A stretch of 64,000 nucleotides of DNA from Microbacterium sp. LWH3-1.2 (GTDB lineage Bacteria; Actinomycetota; Actinomycetes; Actinomycetales; Microbacteriaceae). Every line of letters begins with the position of its first letter. Position 1 is the stretch's first letter. The stretch is taken from assembly GCF_040675855.1 (NCBI RefSeq), contig NZ_JBEGIK010000001.1, positions 3,596,001 to 3,660,000 on the forward strand. Direction: 5' to 3'. Positions 1-6,659 of this stretch are shown piece after piece. The position numbers and the translations under genes are program-made. Below the pieces are notes generated by a model that had not been told where the DNA came from, searched no databases, and worked only from the letters and a program-made list of their open reading frames with translations.

Positions 1-35
1 ACGCCAGTTCCCGGTGCGGGCGCTGTGAGACGGGA

Positions 36-407
36 TCAGGGCGGCGGACCTGCCCGAGCCGATGCCCGTGCGGCGACCGGTCCGAGGCGCATCGAGACGG
101 TGACCGTCGCGATCAGCTCGTCGAGCTCGCACGCCTCGACGACGGCGCCGAACGTGCCCGCGACCTCGGCCGCCCGATCGCACGGGACACCGGGAATCGC
201 CCCCGATGCCGCGTCCGCCGCGGCGAGCGCCCCGGCGTCCGCCGCCGAGGCCAATCGCTGGCTCGCGGCCGCGGCCGCGCCGGCGCCGGCGAGCCCCACC
301 GCGAGCAGCGCTGCGGCGGAGATGATCCCGACGGCCGCCATCGTCCCCGCCATCAGCAGCGTCCGCTCGCCGGCGGGGCGAAGGCACGCGGCAGGATCAC
401 AGGCCAC
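36..407 (-). CDS. Rv3654c-type TadE-like protein (helicase/secretion neighbourhood)
   Basis: A predicted 123-residue secreted or membrane-anchored protein at the 3' end of the Tad operon. After a short N-terminus it has one hydrophobic segment (AGTMAAVGIISAAALLAVG), then an Ala-rich stretch, a GxxPGxPCxxA-like motif and the C-terminal ARAGPP ending typical of the Rv3654c family. I chose the GTG at 407 because it overlaps the end of the TadE gene (stop at 397-399) in the usual coupled way. A longer in-frame ORF reaches 536 but would overlap TadE heavily. The role is unproven; by position it is a minor pseudopilin-like part of the Flp pilus. Start uncertain. Confidence 0.72.
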   Translation of the reverse strand: MACDPAACLRPAGERTLLMAGTMAAVGIISAAALLAVGLAGAGAAAAASQRLASAADAGALAAADAASGAIPGVPCDRAAEVAGTFGAVVEACELDELIATVTVSMRLGPVAARASARAGPPP

Positions 408-729
408 CTGCCAATGCGCACCCGGCGGCCGTGACACGCACCCCGAACAGCGCGGACGCGGTTGCCGACACGCACACGAGATCACCTCGAGGGGTGATCT
501 CGACGGATGCCTCGCCCACCGTCGCCGCGACGGCATCGCGGACGCGCTGGTCGGATTCGCCGCGAGCGCTCAGGCGCGCGGCATCCGCCACCGCGTCTTG
601 AAGCCGCACCTGCCGGGACGCCCCGGCGAGCGCGCCCACACCGAGGACCAGCACGAGGACGACCGCCGGGAGGGCGACCGCGAACTCGGCGACGACCGCG
701 CCGCGGTCGTCGCCCAGCCGCGGGCGCAT
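397..729 (-). CDS. TadE family pilus-assembly protein
   Basis: A 110-residue TadE-like minor pseudopilin. It has a short basic N-terminus (MRPRLGDDRG), the hallmark AVVAEFAVALPAVVLVLVLG hydrophobic helix with the conserved Glu that follows a prepilin-type cleavage site, and a C-terminal domain with two Cys. In Tad systems TadE/F proteins are processed by the prepilin peptidase and help assemble Flp fibres at the membrane. The ATG at 729 overlaps the stop of the upstream DUF4244 gene by one base, so translation is probably coupled. It corresponds by order and size to M. tuberculosis Rv3655c (established knowledge). Confidence 0.8.
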   Translation of the reverse strand: MRPRLGDDRGAVVAEFAVALPAVVLVLVLGVGALAGASRQVRLQDAVADAARLSARGESDQRVRDAVAATVGEASVEITPRGDLVCVSATASALFGVRVTAAGCALAGGL

Positions 730-971
730 CACGCCACCGTGAGCGCGCGTCGTACGAGGTCGGTGAGGATTGTGCGCACCTCGTCGGACCGCATGATCAC
801 GACCAGCAGTCCGGCGAAGGCGACGGCTGCCATCGTCGCGATGGCGTACTCGGCCGTCGCGGCTCCGGTCTCGTCGGCCCACGTGCGTTCGGCCTCGGGC
901 GGTGCGAACAGGCGTTCGGCACGGCGGCGTGTGAGAGGGGGCACGACTCGGTCGGCTCGGGACAGGGACAT
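729..971 (-). CDS. DUF4244 family Flp pilin-like protein
   Basis: An 80-residue protein with a charged N-terminus and the segment DETGAATAEYAIATMAAVAF, which matches the prepilin pattern (Gly before the hydrophobic helix, Glu at +5, Tyr after it). The family is DUF4244, whose member Rv3656c is regarded as the Flp major pilin of the mycobacterial Tad locus. Cleavage would be expected after the TG of DETG. The start at 971 excludes a long unrelated N-terminal extension. It lies between the platform gene and TadE, so it is the likely structural pilin of this system. It is longer before the cleavage site than most Flp pilins. Confidence 0.8.
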   Translation of the reverse strand: MSLSRADRVVPPLTRRRAERLFAPPEAERTWADETGAATAEYAIATMAAVAFAGLLVVIMRSDEVRTILTDLVRRALTVA

Positions 972-1059
972 GGGGGTTCTCCGTTCGATGGATTCGTGGT
1001 TCGGGCACGGTCTGGGGCGACGGCCAGTCGCGGGTCGGCGCGGCTCGCGAGCCGGTCCG

Positions 1060-2124
1060 TCACAGCGAGACCGACATCGTCGACATGACGCTGAGCAGCA
1101 TGGGCGCGACTCCGAGAAGGAGGAAGGCCGGCAGCGTGCACACGCCCAGCGGAATGAGCAGCCGAGACGAGAGCCGCGCAGCACGCAGACGGGCTTCGAC
1201 GCGCGCACGATGCCGGGCGTGGGCGGCCGAAGCGCGCAGCAGCTCGACGGCGGGCACGCCGGCCGTCCGCGACAGCGCCAGCACGGCATCCACATCGTCC
1301 GATCTGCCGGAATCCTCCTCCACGTGGGCTGTTTCATGCGCGGAGCGGTCCTCCGAAACGGAGCTCCCGCCCGGGTTTCCTCGTCGGCGCGCCTCCCGTA
1401 CGACCGCCCGCGCCCGATCGATGGAGACCCCGCCGCTCAGGGCGATCGCGATCAGCTCCGCATCGAGGCCGGGCGCGCCCTCGGACGTCGCGGCTGCGCG
1501 CACGAGCCGCGTCGTCCAGCGGCGAGCAGCGAGGATCAGCACGGCGCCGCCGGCGAGACAGGCCACCCCGAGCGGATTCGCGAACAGGGTGCCGAACGTA
1601 TCGAACCCGAGTGCAGCGCCCAGTCCCACCGCAACGAGCGGGAGCCAGCTCATGAGTCGAGCCGTTCCCGCGGGCTCGGCGAGGGCCACCCGCACGTCGT
1701 CGGCCGCCTCCTGCCCGTCGCGCAGCGCCGCGGCCAGTCCACGCAGGCACTCGGCGAGCGGTGCACCCACGACCAGCGCGACCTGAGAGGCGACGCCGAC
1801 CTCGCGCCACGCGCCGGACCCCGCGGTGGCGATCGCCTCGGGCAGCGGCACCCCTCGTCCGATCGCCGATGCGACGTTCAGAGCCGCCGGGTCGCCGGCG
1901 CGAGCGAGATGCTCCCACGCGCGGGCAGGCGCCACTCCCGCCTGCAGCAGCACCGCCAGCCTCAGGACAGTCTCCGCCACGTCGGCTGATGACGCCGGGC
2001 TTCGGGACGACGCCCGAAACCGGGACGGCGTCCGAAATCGGGAGGTTGCCGGGAGTCGCGACGAAGGCGGGCGTCGCCACAGCGCCCGGGCCTCCGGCGC
2101 GCGCTGCGTCAGCGAGAGTCCCAT
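1060..2124 (-). CDS. Type II secretion system F family protein (TadB/TadC platform)
   Basis: A 354-residue inner-membrane platform protein. Residues 1-45 are basic and low complexity, followed by a T2SSF-type helical domain (AETVLRLAVLLQAGVAPARA), hydrophobic segments around residues 165-210 and a second helical region ending in hydrophobic helices at the C-terminus. The two half-domains suggest that it covers both TadB and TadC, which are separate in M. tuberculosis (Rv3658c and Rv3657c). Its start overlaps the TadA stop by 16 nt. The platform couples the TadA ATPase to pilin extrusion. Confidence 0.82.
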   Translation of the reverse strand: MGLSLTQRAPEARALWRRPPSSRLPATSRFRTPSRFRASSRSPASSADVAETVLRLAVLLQAGVAPARAWEHLARAGDPAALNVASAIGRGVPLPEAIATAGSGAWREVGVASQVALVVGAPLAECLRGLAAALRDGQEAADDVRVALAEPAGTARLMSWLPLVAVGLGAALGFDTFGTLFANPLGVACLAGGAVLILAARRWTTRLVRAAATSEGAPGLDAELIAIALSGGVSIDRARAVVREARRRGNPGGSSVSEDRSAHETAHVEEDSGRSDDVDAVLALSRTAGVPAVELLRASAAHARHRARVEARLRAARLSSRLLIPLGVCTLPAFLLLGVAPMLLSVMSTMSVSL

Positions 2125-3335
2125 CGCTCCTCCTCGATGGCGAGACGCCCGTCGTCATCGATGAACGGGCGACCGACTCCGGCGATGCTGCGGGAGCCGT
2201 CCGCGCTCCGCTCCACGTGAACGACGAGCCCGATCGCACTGGCCGCCTGGCGGGCGAGTGCGCGATCGTCGAGTCCGGCGGGTGCACCGAGCGCCTCGAG
2301 CCGGGCGGGCACGTCGTGGAGTCCGTTCGCGTGCACGGTGCCGGCTCCGCCGTCGTGGCCGGTATTCAGTGCCGAGAGCAGCTCCCGGACTTCGTCGCCA
2401 CGGCACTCCCCCACCACGAGCCGGTCCGGCCGCATACGCAGCGCCTCACGCACCAGCCGCGCAAGCCCGACGCCGCCGGATCCTTCGATGTTGGGTTGAC
2501 GCGCCTCGAGGCGGACGTGATGCGGATGCGCGATGCGCAGCTCGGCGACATCCTCGATCGTGACGATGCGCTCGTGGGCGGGTGCCTCCGCGAGAAGCGC
2601 CGCGAGCAGTGTGGTCTTCCCCGCGCCGGCGGCCCCCGATACCAGGAGGTTCGCGCGTCCCGCAATCGCGTCGACCAGCCGTCGGCGCACGTCCTCGTCG
2701 AACATCCCCGTGCGCTGCAGGTCATCGAGCGTTGCAGCGCCGAGGCGCGGCACGCGGATCGACAGGACCGTGCCCTCCGGGGCGATCGGCGGCAGCACGG
2801 CGTGAACGCGGATGCCGCCGTCGAGGCGCACGTCCACGCACGGAGCGGCGTCGTCGATGTGCCGCCCACCGAGGCCGATGAGCGCCACGGCCAGATCGCG
2901 CACCTCATCTTCGGTCGCCCGCCATTCCCGCGCCTGCACGACCCCGGCTCCGCGATCGACGAACAGCCCCGCCGCGCCGTTGACGAACAGGTCGGTGACC
3001 TCCGGGTCGTCGAGATATGCCGCGAAGGGCTCGAGGACGGGAGGCCGCTGCGCCGAACTGTGGGCGAATGCCACTGTGTTCGGGCGAGCCGGGCTCAGTG
3101 CGGGTTTCGCTGCTTCACCGAGCCCGGGGGGCGACGCCGACTTCGCCACCCGAGTCGCTGCACCGGCACCGCCCCGATGAGGCACCCACGCGCCCGCCGC
3201 GGCGGGCGGCGCAGCAGCCGCCGGAGCGAACGCCGGGGCAGCCGACGCCGGCCGGGGCGCAGCATCCGTCCGTTCCTTCGCACCGGGGGTGACCGAGGTC
3301 CCGGAGCGGCGACGGACGACGAACGGTGCGGACAT
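2109..3335 (-). CDS. tadA: TadA/CpaF family secretion ATPase
   Basis: A 408-residue hexameric ATPase expected to power Flp pilus assembly at the cytoplasmic face. Residues 1-90 are Pro/Ala-rich linker. The N-terminal domain contains EVTDLFVNG, and the core has Walker A GAAGAGKTT (Lys240), an Asp/Glu-rich ED box (IVTIEDVAEL) and the Walker B/His-box region with GTVHANG. The ATG at 3335 was chosen over an upstream extension (to 3566) because it begins MSAPFVVRRR and sits 6 nt after a TACCGT -10 hexamer, giving a leaderless message. First gene of a five-gene minus-strand operon. No CpaE/Ssd-like gene or prepilin peptidase gene is present beside it. Confidence 0.88.
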   Translation of the reverse strand: MSAPFVVRRRSGTSVTPGAKERTDAAPRPASAAPAFAPAAAAPPAAAGAWVPHRGGAGAATRVAKSASPPGLGEAAKPALSPARPNTVAFAHSSAQRPPVLEPFAAYLDDPEVTDLFVNGAAGLFVDRGAGVVQAREWRATEDEVRDLAVALIGLGGRHIDDAAPCVDVRLDGGIRVHAVLPPIAPEGTVLSIRVPRLGAATLDDLQRTGMFDEDVRRRLVDAIAGRANLLVSGAAGAGKTTLLAALLAEAPAHERIVTIEDVAELRIAHPHHVRLEARQPNIEGSGGVGLARLVREALRMRPDRLVVGECRGDEVRELLSALNTGHDGGAGTVHANGLHDVPARLEALGAPAGLDDRALARQAASAIGLVVHVERSADGSRSIAGVGRPFIDDDGRLAIEEERWDSR

Positions 3336-3341
3336 GCTCCG

Positions 3342-3347
3342 ACGGTA
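3342..3347 (-). promoter_or_regulatory. -10 element of tadA operon (leaderless)
   Basis: TACCGT on the minus strand, followed by 6 nt and then ATG at 3335. The predicted +1 coincides with the A of the start codon. No Shine-Dalgarno sequence precedes the ATG. Confidence 0.45.
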
Positions 3348-3458
3348 CGGAGCCCCTCGCCCCTGCCCGCGGTGAATCCGGTCATCTGTGGAGATCTGAG
3401 GGGTGAGCACCACTGGGGAGGAGCCGGCACCGGCGCGCAGCCGCTCCCAGAAATGAGA

Positions 3459-3491
3459 GGCGGCATCCCATGGGGGGAATGGGATGCCGCC
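3459..3491. repeat. 12-bp perfect inverted repeat between divergent promoters
   Basis: The left arm 3459-3470 (GGCGGCATCCCA) pairs perfectly with the right arm 3480-3491 across a 9-nt loop. There is no T-run on either side and both neighbouring genes point away, so it is not an obvious terminator for them. It contains the GGATGC word that recurs through this window. Confidence 0.6.
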
Positions 3492-3750
3492 AAGCGCGGC
3501 CCCGAATTCGGGGGGTGACGTCGGGTGCCGCAATGCCAGAATCGATGTTCGGCCAACGGTCAGCATAGGCGAGGCACGGGTCCCGGCAAAACGAAAAGGA
3601 GAGGATTCTCACTGATATATCGGTCGGGATCGATGTATGCGGCGCCCCCTACTATCGGGGGTAGTCGCTTCGGGCGGCGGTGGGTACATTTCCTGGCAGA
3701 CTCGCCGTCACCCCTCGGCCTCGACCAAGCCCGCAAAGGAGCGCGCTCTC

Positions 3751-5742
3751 ATGAGCGAACAGACCCCTCTCACGCAAGCCAGCAGCCAGATCGACCACCT
3801 GCTCAACGAGGACCGGCGGTTCGCGCCCACCGATGACTTCGCCGCCAACGCGATCGCGACGGCGGAGCTGTATGAGGACGCGATGGCCGACCGCCTCGGC
3901 TTCTGGGCCGACCAGGCGCGCGACCTGCACTGGCACAAGCCGTTCACCGAGGTGCTCGACTGGTCGAACCCGCCGTTCGCTCGGTGGTTCGCCGACGGCG
4001 AGCTCAACGTCGCGTACAACTGCCTCGATCGCCACCTCGAGGCCGGCAACGGCGACCGCGTCGCGCTGCTGTGGGAGGGCGAGCCGGGCGACGAGCGCCG
4101 CGTCACCTACGCCGAGCTCACCGACGAGGTGAAGCGGCTCGCAAACGTGCTCGAGGGCCTCGGCGTCGGCCAGGGCGACCGTGTCGCGATCTACCTGCCG
4201 ATGATCCCCGAGGCGGTCGCCTCGATGCTCGCCGTCGCGCGCATCGGCGCCGTCCACTCCGTCGTGTTCGGCGGCTTCTCTGCCGACAGCCTGCGCGCCC
4301 GCATCGACGACGCCGGCGCGAAGCTCGTCATCACCGCCGACGGCGGCTACCGCAAGGGCAAGGTCTCGCCGCTCAAGCCCGCCGTCGACCTCGCCCTGGG
4401 CGACCGCGGCACGGGTGTGCAGGAGACCGTCGAGCACGTGCTCGTCGTCAAGCGCGGCGGCAACGACGTCGACTGGGCCGAGGGTCGCGACCTCTGGTGG
4501 CACGACGTCGTGCCCGCGGCGTCCGCCGAGCACGAGGCGCGGGCCTTCCCCGCCGAGAACCCGCTGTTCATCCTCTATACGTCGGGCACCACCGGCAAGC
4601 CCAAGGGCATCCTGCACACGTCGGGCGGCTACCTGACCCAGTCGGCGTTCACGAACAAGGTCGTGCACGACCTGCACCCCGAGACCGACGTGTACTGGTG
4701 CACCGCCGACATCGGCTGGATCACCGGACACAGCTACGTCACGTACGGCCCGCTCGCGAACGGCGCGACGCAGGTGCTCTACGAGGGCACGCCCGACACC
4801 CCGCACCCTGGCCGCTGGTGGGAGATCGTGCAGAAGTACGGGGTGACCGTGCTCTACACGGCGCCGACCGCGATCCGCTCGTTCATGAAGCTCGGCCGGG
4901 CGATCCCGAAGCAGTTCGATCTCTCGTCGCTGCGCCTGCTCGGCTCGGTGGGCGAACCCATCAACCCCGAGGCATGGATGTGGTACCGAAAGATCATCGG
5001 CGGCAAGACCGCGCCGATCGTCGACACGTGGTGGCAGACCGAGACCGGCTCGATCATGGTGTCCGCCCTACCCGGTGTCACCGAGACCAAGCCCGGGTCG
5101 GCACAGGTGCCGCTGCCCGGCATCTCGATCGACGTCGTCGACGAGGACGGCACCCACGTCGGCAACGGCAACGGCGGACTCCTGGTCATCACCGAGCCGT
5201 GGCCGTCCATGCTGCGCGGCATCTGGGGCGACCCGGAGCGCTTCGTCGAGACCTACTGGGAGAAGTTCCAGAAGCAGGGCTACTACTTCGCCGGCGACGG
5301 CGCGCGCCTGGACGACGACGGGGATGTGTGGCTGCTGGGCCGGGTCGACGACGTCATGAACGTCTCCGGCCACCGCCTGTCGACCACCGAGATCGAGTCG
5401 GCCCTGGTGGGCAACGAGGCCGTCGCCGAGGCGGCCGTCGTGGGCGCCTCCGACGAGACCACCGGCCAGGCCGTCGTGGCCTTCGTCATCATCAAGCAGT
5501 CATACCTCCATGCGCACTCCCCCGACGGCCTCGCGCAGAACCTGCGGCTGTGGGTCGGCGAGCAGATCGGCCCGATCGCGCGTCCCCGCGACGTCTACAT
5601 CGTGGGCGAGCTGCCCAAGACCCGGTCCGGCAAGATCATGCGCCGCCTGCTCCGCGACGTCGCCGAGGGCCGCGAGGTCGGCGACACCACGACCCTCGCC
5701 GACACCGCCGTCATGTCGGTGATCTCCGCGCAGGTCAGGTAG
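3751..5742 (+). CDS. acs: Acetyl-CoA synthetase (AMP-forming)
   Basis: A 663-residue cytoplasmic ligase that activates acetate to acetyl-CoA through acetyl-AMP, allowing growth on acetate and recapture of overflow acetate. It carries the ANL-superfamily core motif YTSGTTGKPKG near residue 276, the WWQTETGS adenine-binding motif, and the C-terminal RSGKIMRRLLRD with the catalytic and usually acetylation-controlled Lys628. Length and motifs match full-length AcsA. The ATG at 3751 follows AAAGGA (3735-3740); the upstream ORF extension is non-coding. It complements pta-ackA (34.9-38.4 kb), the low-affinity reversible acetate route. A strong terminator follows at 5788-5831. Confidence 0.96.
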   Translation: MSEQTPLTQASSQIDHLLNEDRRFAPTDDFAANAIATAELYEDAMADRLGFWADQARDLHWHKPFTEVLDWSNPPFARWFADGELNVAYNCLDRHLEAGNGDRVALLWEGEPGDERRVTYAELTDEVKRLANVLEGLGVGQGDRVAIYLPMIPEAVASMLAVARIGAVHSVVFGGFSADSLRARIDDAGAKLVITADGGYRKGKVSPLKPAVDLALGDRGTGVQETVEHVLVVKRGGNDVDWAEGRDLWWHDVVPAASAEHEARAFPAENPLFILYTSGTTGKPKGILHTSGGYLTQSAFTNKVVHDLHPETDVYWCTADIGWITGHSYVTYGPLANGATQVLYEGTPDTPHPGRWWEIVQKYGVTVLYTAPTAIRSFMKLGRAIPKQFDLSSLRLLGSVGEPINPEAWMWYRKIIGGKTAPIVDTWWQTETGSIMVSALPGVTETKPGSAQVPLPGISIDVVDEDGTHVGNGNGGLLVITEPWPSMLRGIWGDPERFVETYWEKFQKQGYYFAGDGARLDDDGDVWLLGRVDDVMNVSGHRLSTTEIESALVGNEAVAEAAVVGASDETTGQAVVAFVIIKQSYLHAHSPDGLAQNLRLWVGEQIGPIARPRDVYIVGELPKTRSGKIMRRLLRDVAEGREVGDTTTLADTAVMSVISAQVR

Positions 5743-5787
5743 CGAGAGCCTCCCGCTCAGTGAGCGAAGGGCGCTCTCGCGCCCGAA

Positions 5788-5831
5788 GTCGAAACGCCCC
5801 GGACCTTGCGCAAAGTCCGGGGCGTTTCGAC
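5788..5831. terminator. Bidirectional terminator between acs and ridA
   Basis: A perfect 17-bp stem: arms 5788-5804 and 5815-5831 (GTCGAAACGCCCCGGAC and its complement) around a 10-nt loop. It lies between two convergent genes, so it can serve both. There is no clear T-run, which is common in high-GC actinobacteria. Confidence 0.75.
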
Positions 5832-5864
5832 TCGCTTCGCTCGCTCGACGAGCGGCGAGGACGA

Positions 5865-6332
5865 TCACGCGTACGAGAAGACGACCTCGACTTCGACGGG
5901 GGCGTCGAGCGGCAGCACCGGCACGCCGACGGCCGAGCGGGCGTGCTTGCCGGCGTCGCCGAAGACCTCGCCGAGCAGTTCGCTCGCGCCGTTGATGACA
6001 CCGGGCTGGCCGGTGAACTCGGGAACGGATGCCACGAACCCGGTGACCTTGAGGACGCCGGTGAGGCGGTCGACTCCGCCCACGGCGGCTGCCGCGGCCG
6101 CGATGGCGTTGAGGGCGCTCTGGCGCGCGTAGGACTTGGCGTCCGAGGCGGGCACGAGTCCGTGGCCCTCGCCGACCTTGCCGGTCGCCGGCAGCGCGCC
6201 GGCGACCATCGGCAGCTGGCCGGCGGTGTAGACGAGGTCGCCGTGCGCCTTCGCAGGGACGTACGCGGCCACGGGAGGAACGACGTCGGGAAGGTCGATG
6301 CCGAGCTCGGCGAGACGGGCGCTCACGCTCAT
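5865..6332 (-). CDS. RidA family protein
   Basis: A 155-residue member of the RidA/YjgF family, which hydrolyses reactive enamine/imine intermediates. Visible family features are AKAHGDLVYTAGQLP near residue 30, a central ARQSALNAIAAAA helix, and the C-terminal strand PLDAPVEVEVVFSYA. It is longer than the canonical 125-130 residue RidA and resembles the Rv3678c-type subgroup, so the active-site Arg of the classical group cannot be assumed. ATG at 6332 begins 2 nt after the upstream DUF4177-like gene stops. The same neighbour pair occurs as Rv3678c-Rv3678A in mycobacteria. Confidence 0.88.
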   Translation of the reverse strand: MSVSARLAELGIDLPDVVPPVAAYVPAKAHGDLVYTAGQLPMVAGALPATGKVGEGHGLVPASDAKSYARQSALNAIAAAAAAVGGVDRLTGVLKVTGFVASVPEFTGQPGVINGASELLGEVFGDAGKHARSAVGVPVLPLDAPVEVEVVFSYA

Positions 6333-6334
6333 GG

Positions 6335-6550
6335 TCACGCCTCCTCGAACTGCTTCGCGGCCTGGGCCGCGGCATCCAGTCCCACGTTCTGCTGACCGCC
6401 GCCGGAGGGGCGCTTGAAGTAGGCGACCAGTCCGCCCTCGGGGCCCTGCACCACTTGCACGAGCTCCCAGCCCTGCTTGCCCCAGTTGTTGAGGATCGCT
6501 GCGGTGTTGTGGATCAGAAGGGGCGTGGTGAGGTACTCCCACGTCGTCAT
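6335..6550 (-). CDS. Small DUF4177-like protein
   Basis: A 71-residue protein beginning MTTWEYLTTPLLIHN, with the GKQGWELVQVV motif characteristic of small DUF4177-type proteins and a Gly/Gln-rich tail. There is no signal peptide or membrane helix. Its function is unknown. It sits 2 nt upstream of ridA on the same strand and is probably co-transcribed with it. The equivalent position in M. tuberculosis holds Rv3678A. I chose ATG at 6550 because the longer ORF (to 6862) overlaps the PBP promoter and coding region. Confidence 0.78.
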   Translation of the reverse strand: MTTWEYLTTPLLIHNTAAILNNWGKQGWELVQVVQGPEGGLVAYFKRPSGGGQQNVGLDAAAQAAKQFEEA

Positions 6551-6646
6551 CGCGACTCCTCGAGTGTGCGGAAAGGACGGCTGGTGAAGGCTGGGAAACA
6601 CCCCGGTCGACCGAGCGCCCTTGATGGATCGCCCAGGTATCTCCCT

Positions 6647-6652
6647 TACGAT
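6647..6652 (+). promoter_or_regulatory. -10 element of PBP gene (leaderless)
   Basis: TACGAT followed by 7 nt and the ATG at 6660. No Shine-Dalgarno sequence is present, so a leaderless transcript is likely. Confidence 0.5.
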
Positions 6653-6659
6653 CAACCCT

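Larger units (their letters stand above)
3336..3750. other. 415-bp divergent intergenic region (tadA / acs)
   Basis: No gene found here. It contains the tadA -10 element near 3342, a perfect 12-bp inverted repeat at 3459-3491, a second short repeat (CCCCC 3645-3649, GGGGG 3657-3661) around the hexamer TACTAT (3650-3655), which is a candidate acs -10, and the acs ribosome binding site AAAGGA at 3735-3740. The only AT-rich patch is around 3611-3640. Confidence 0.6.

Noticed and set aside
6621..6652. TTGATG (6621) as a -35 box for the PBP promoter
   Set aside because: Its 20-bp distance from TACGAT is too long for a standard spacer.
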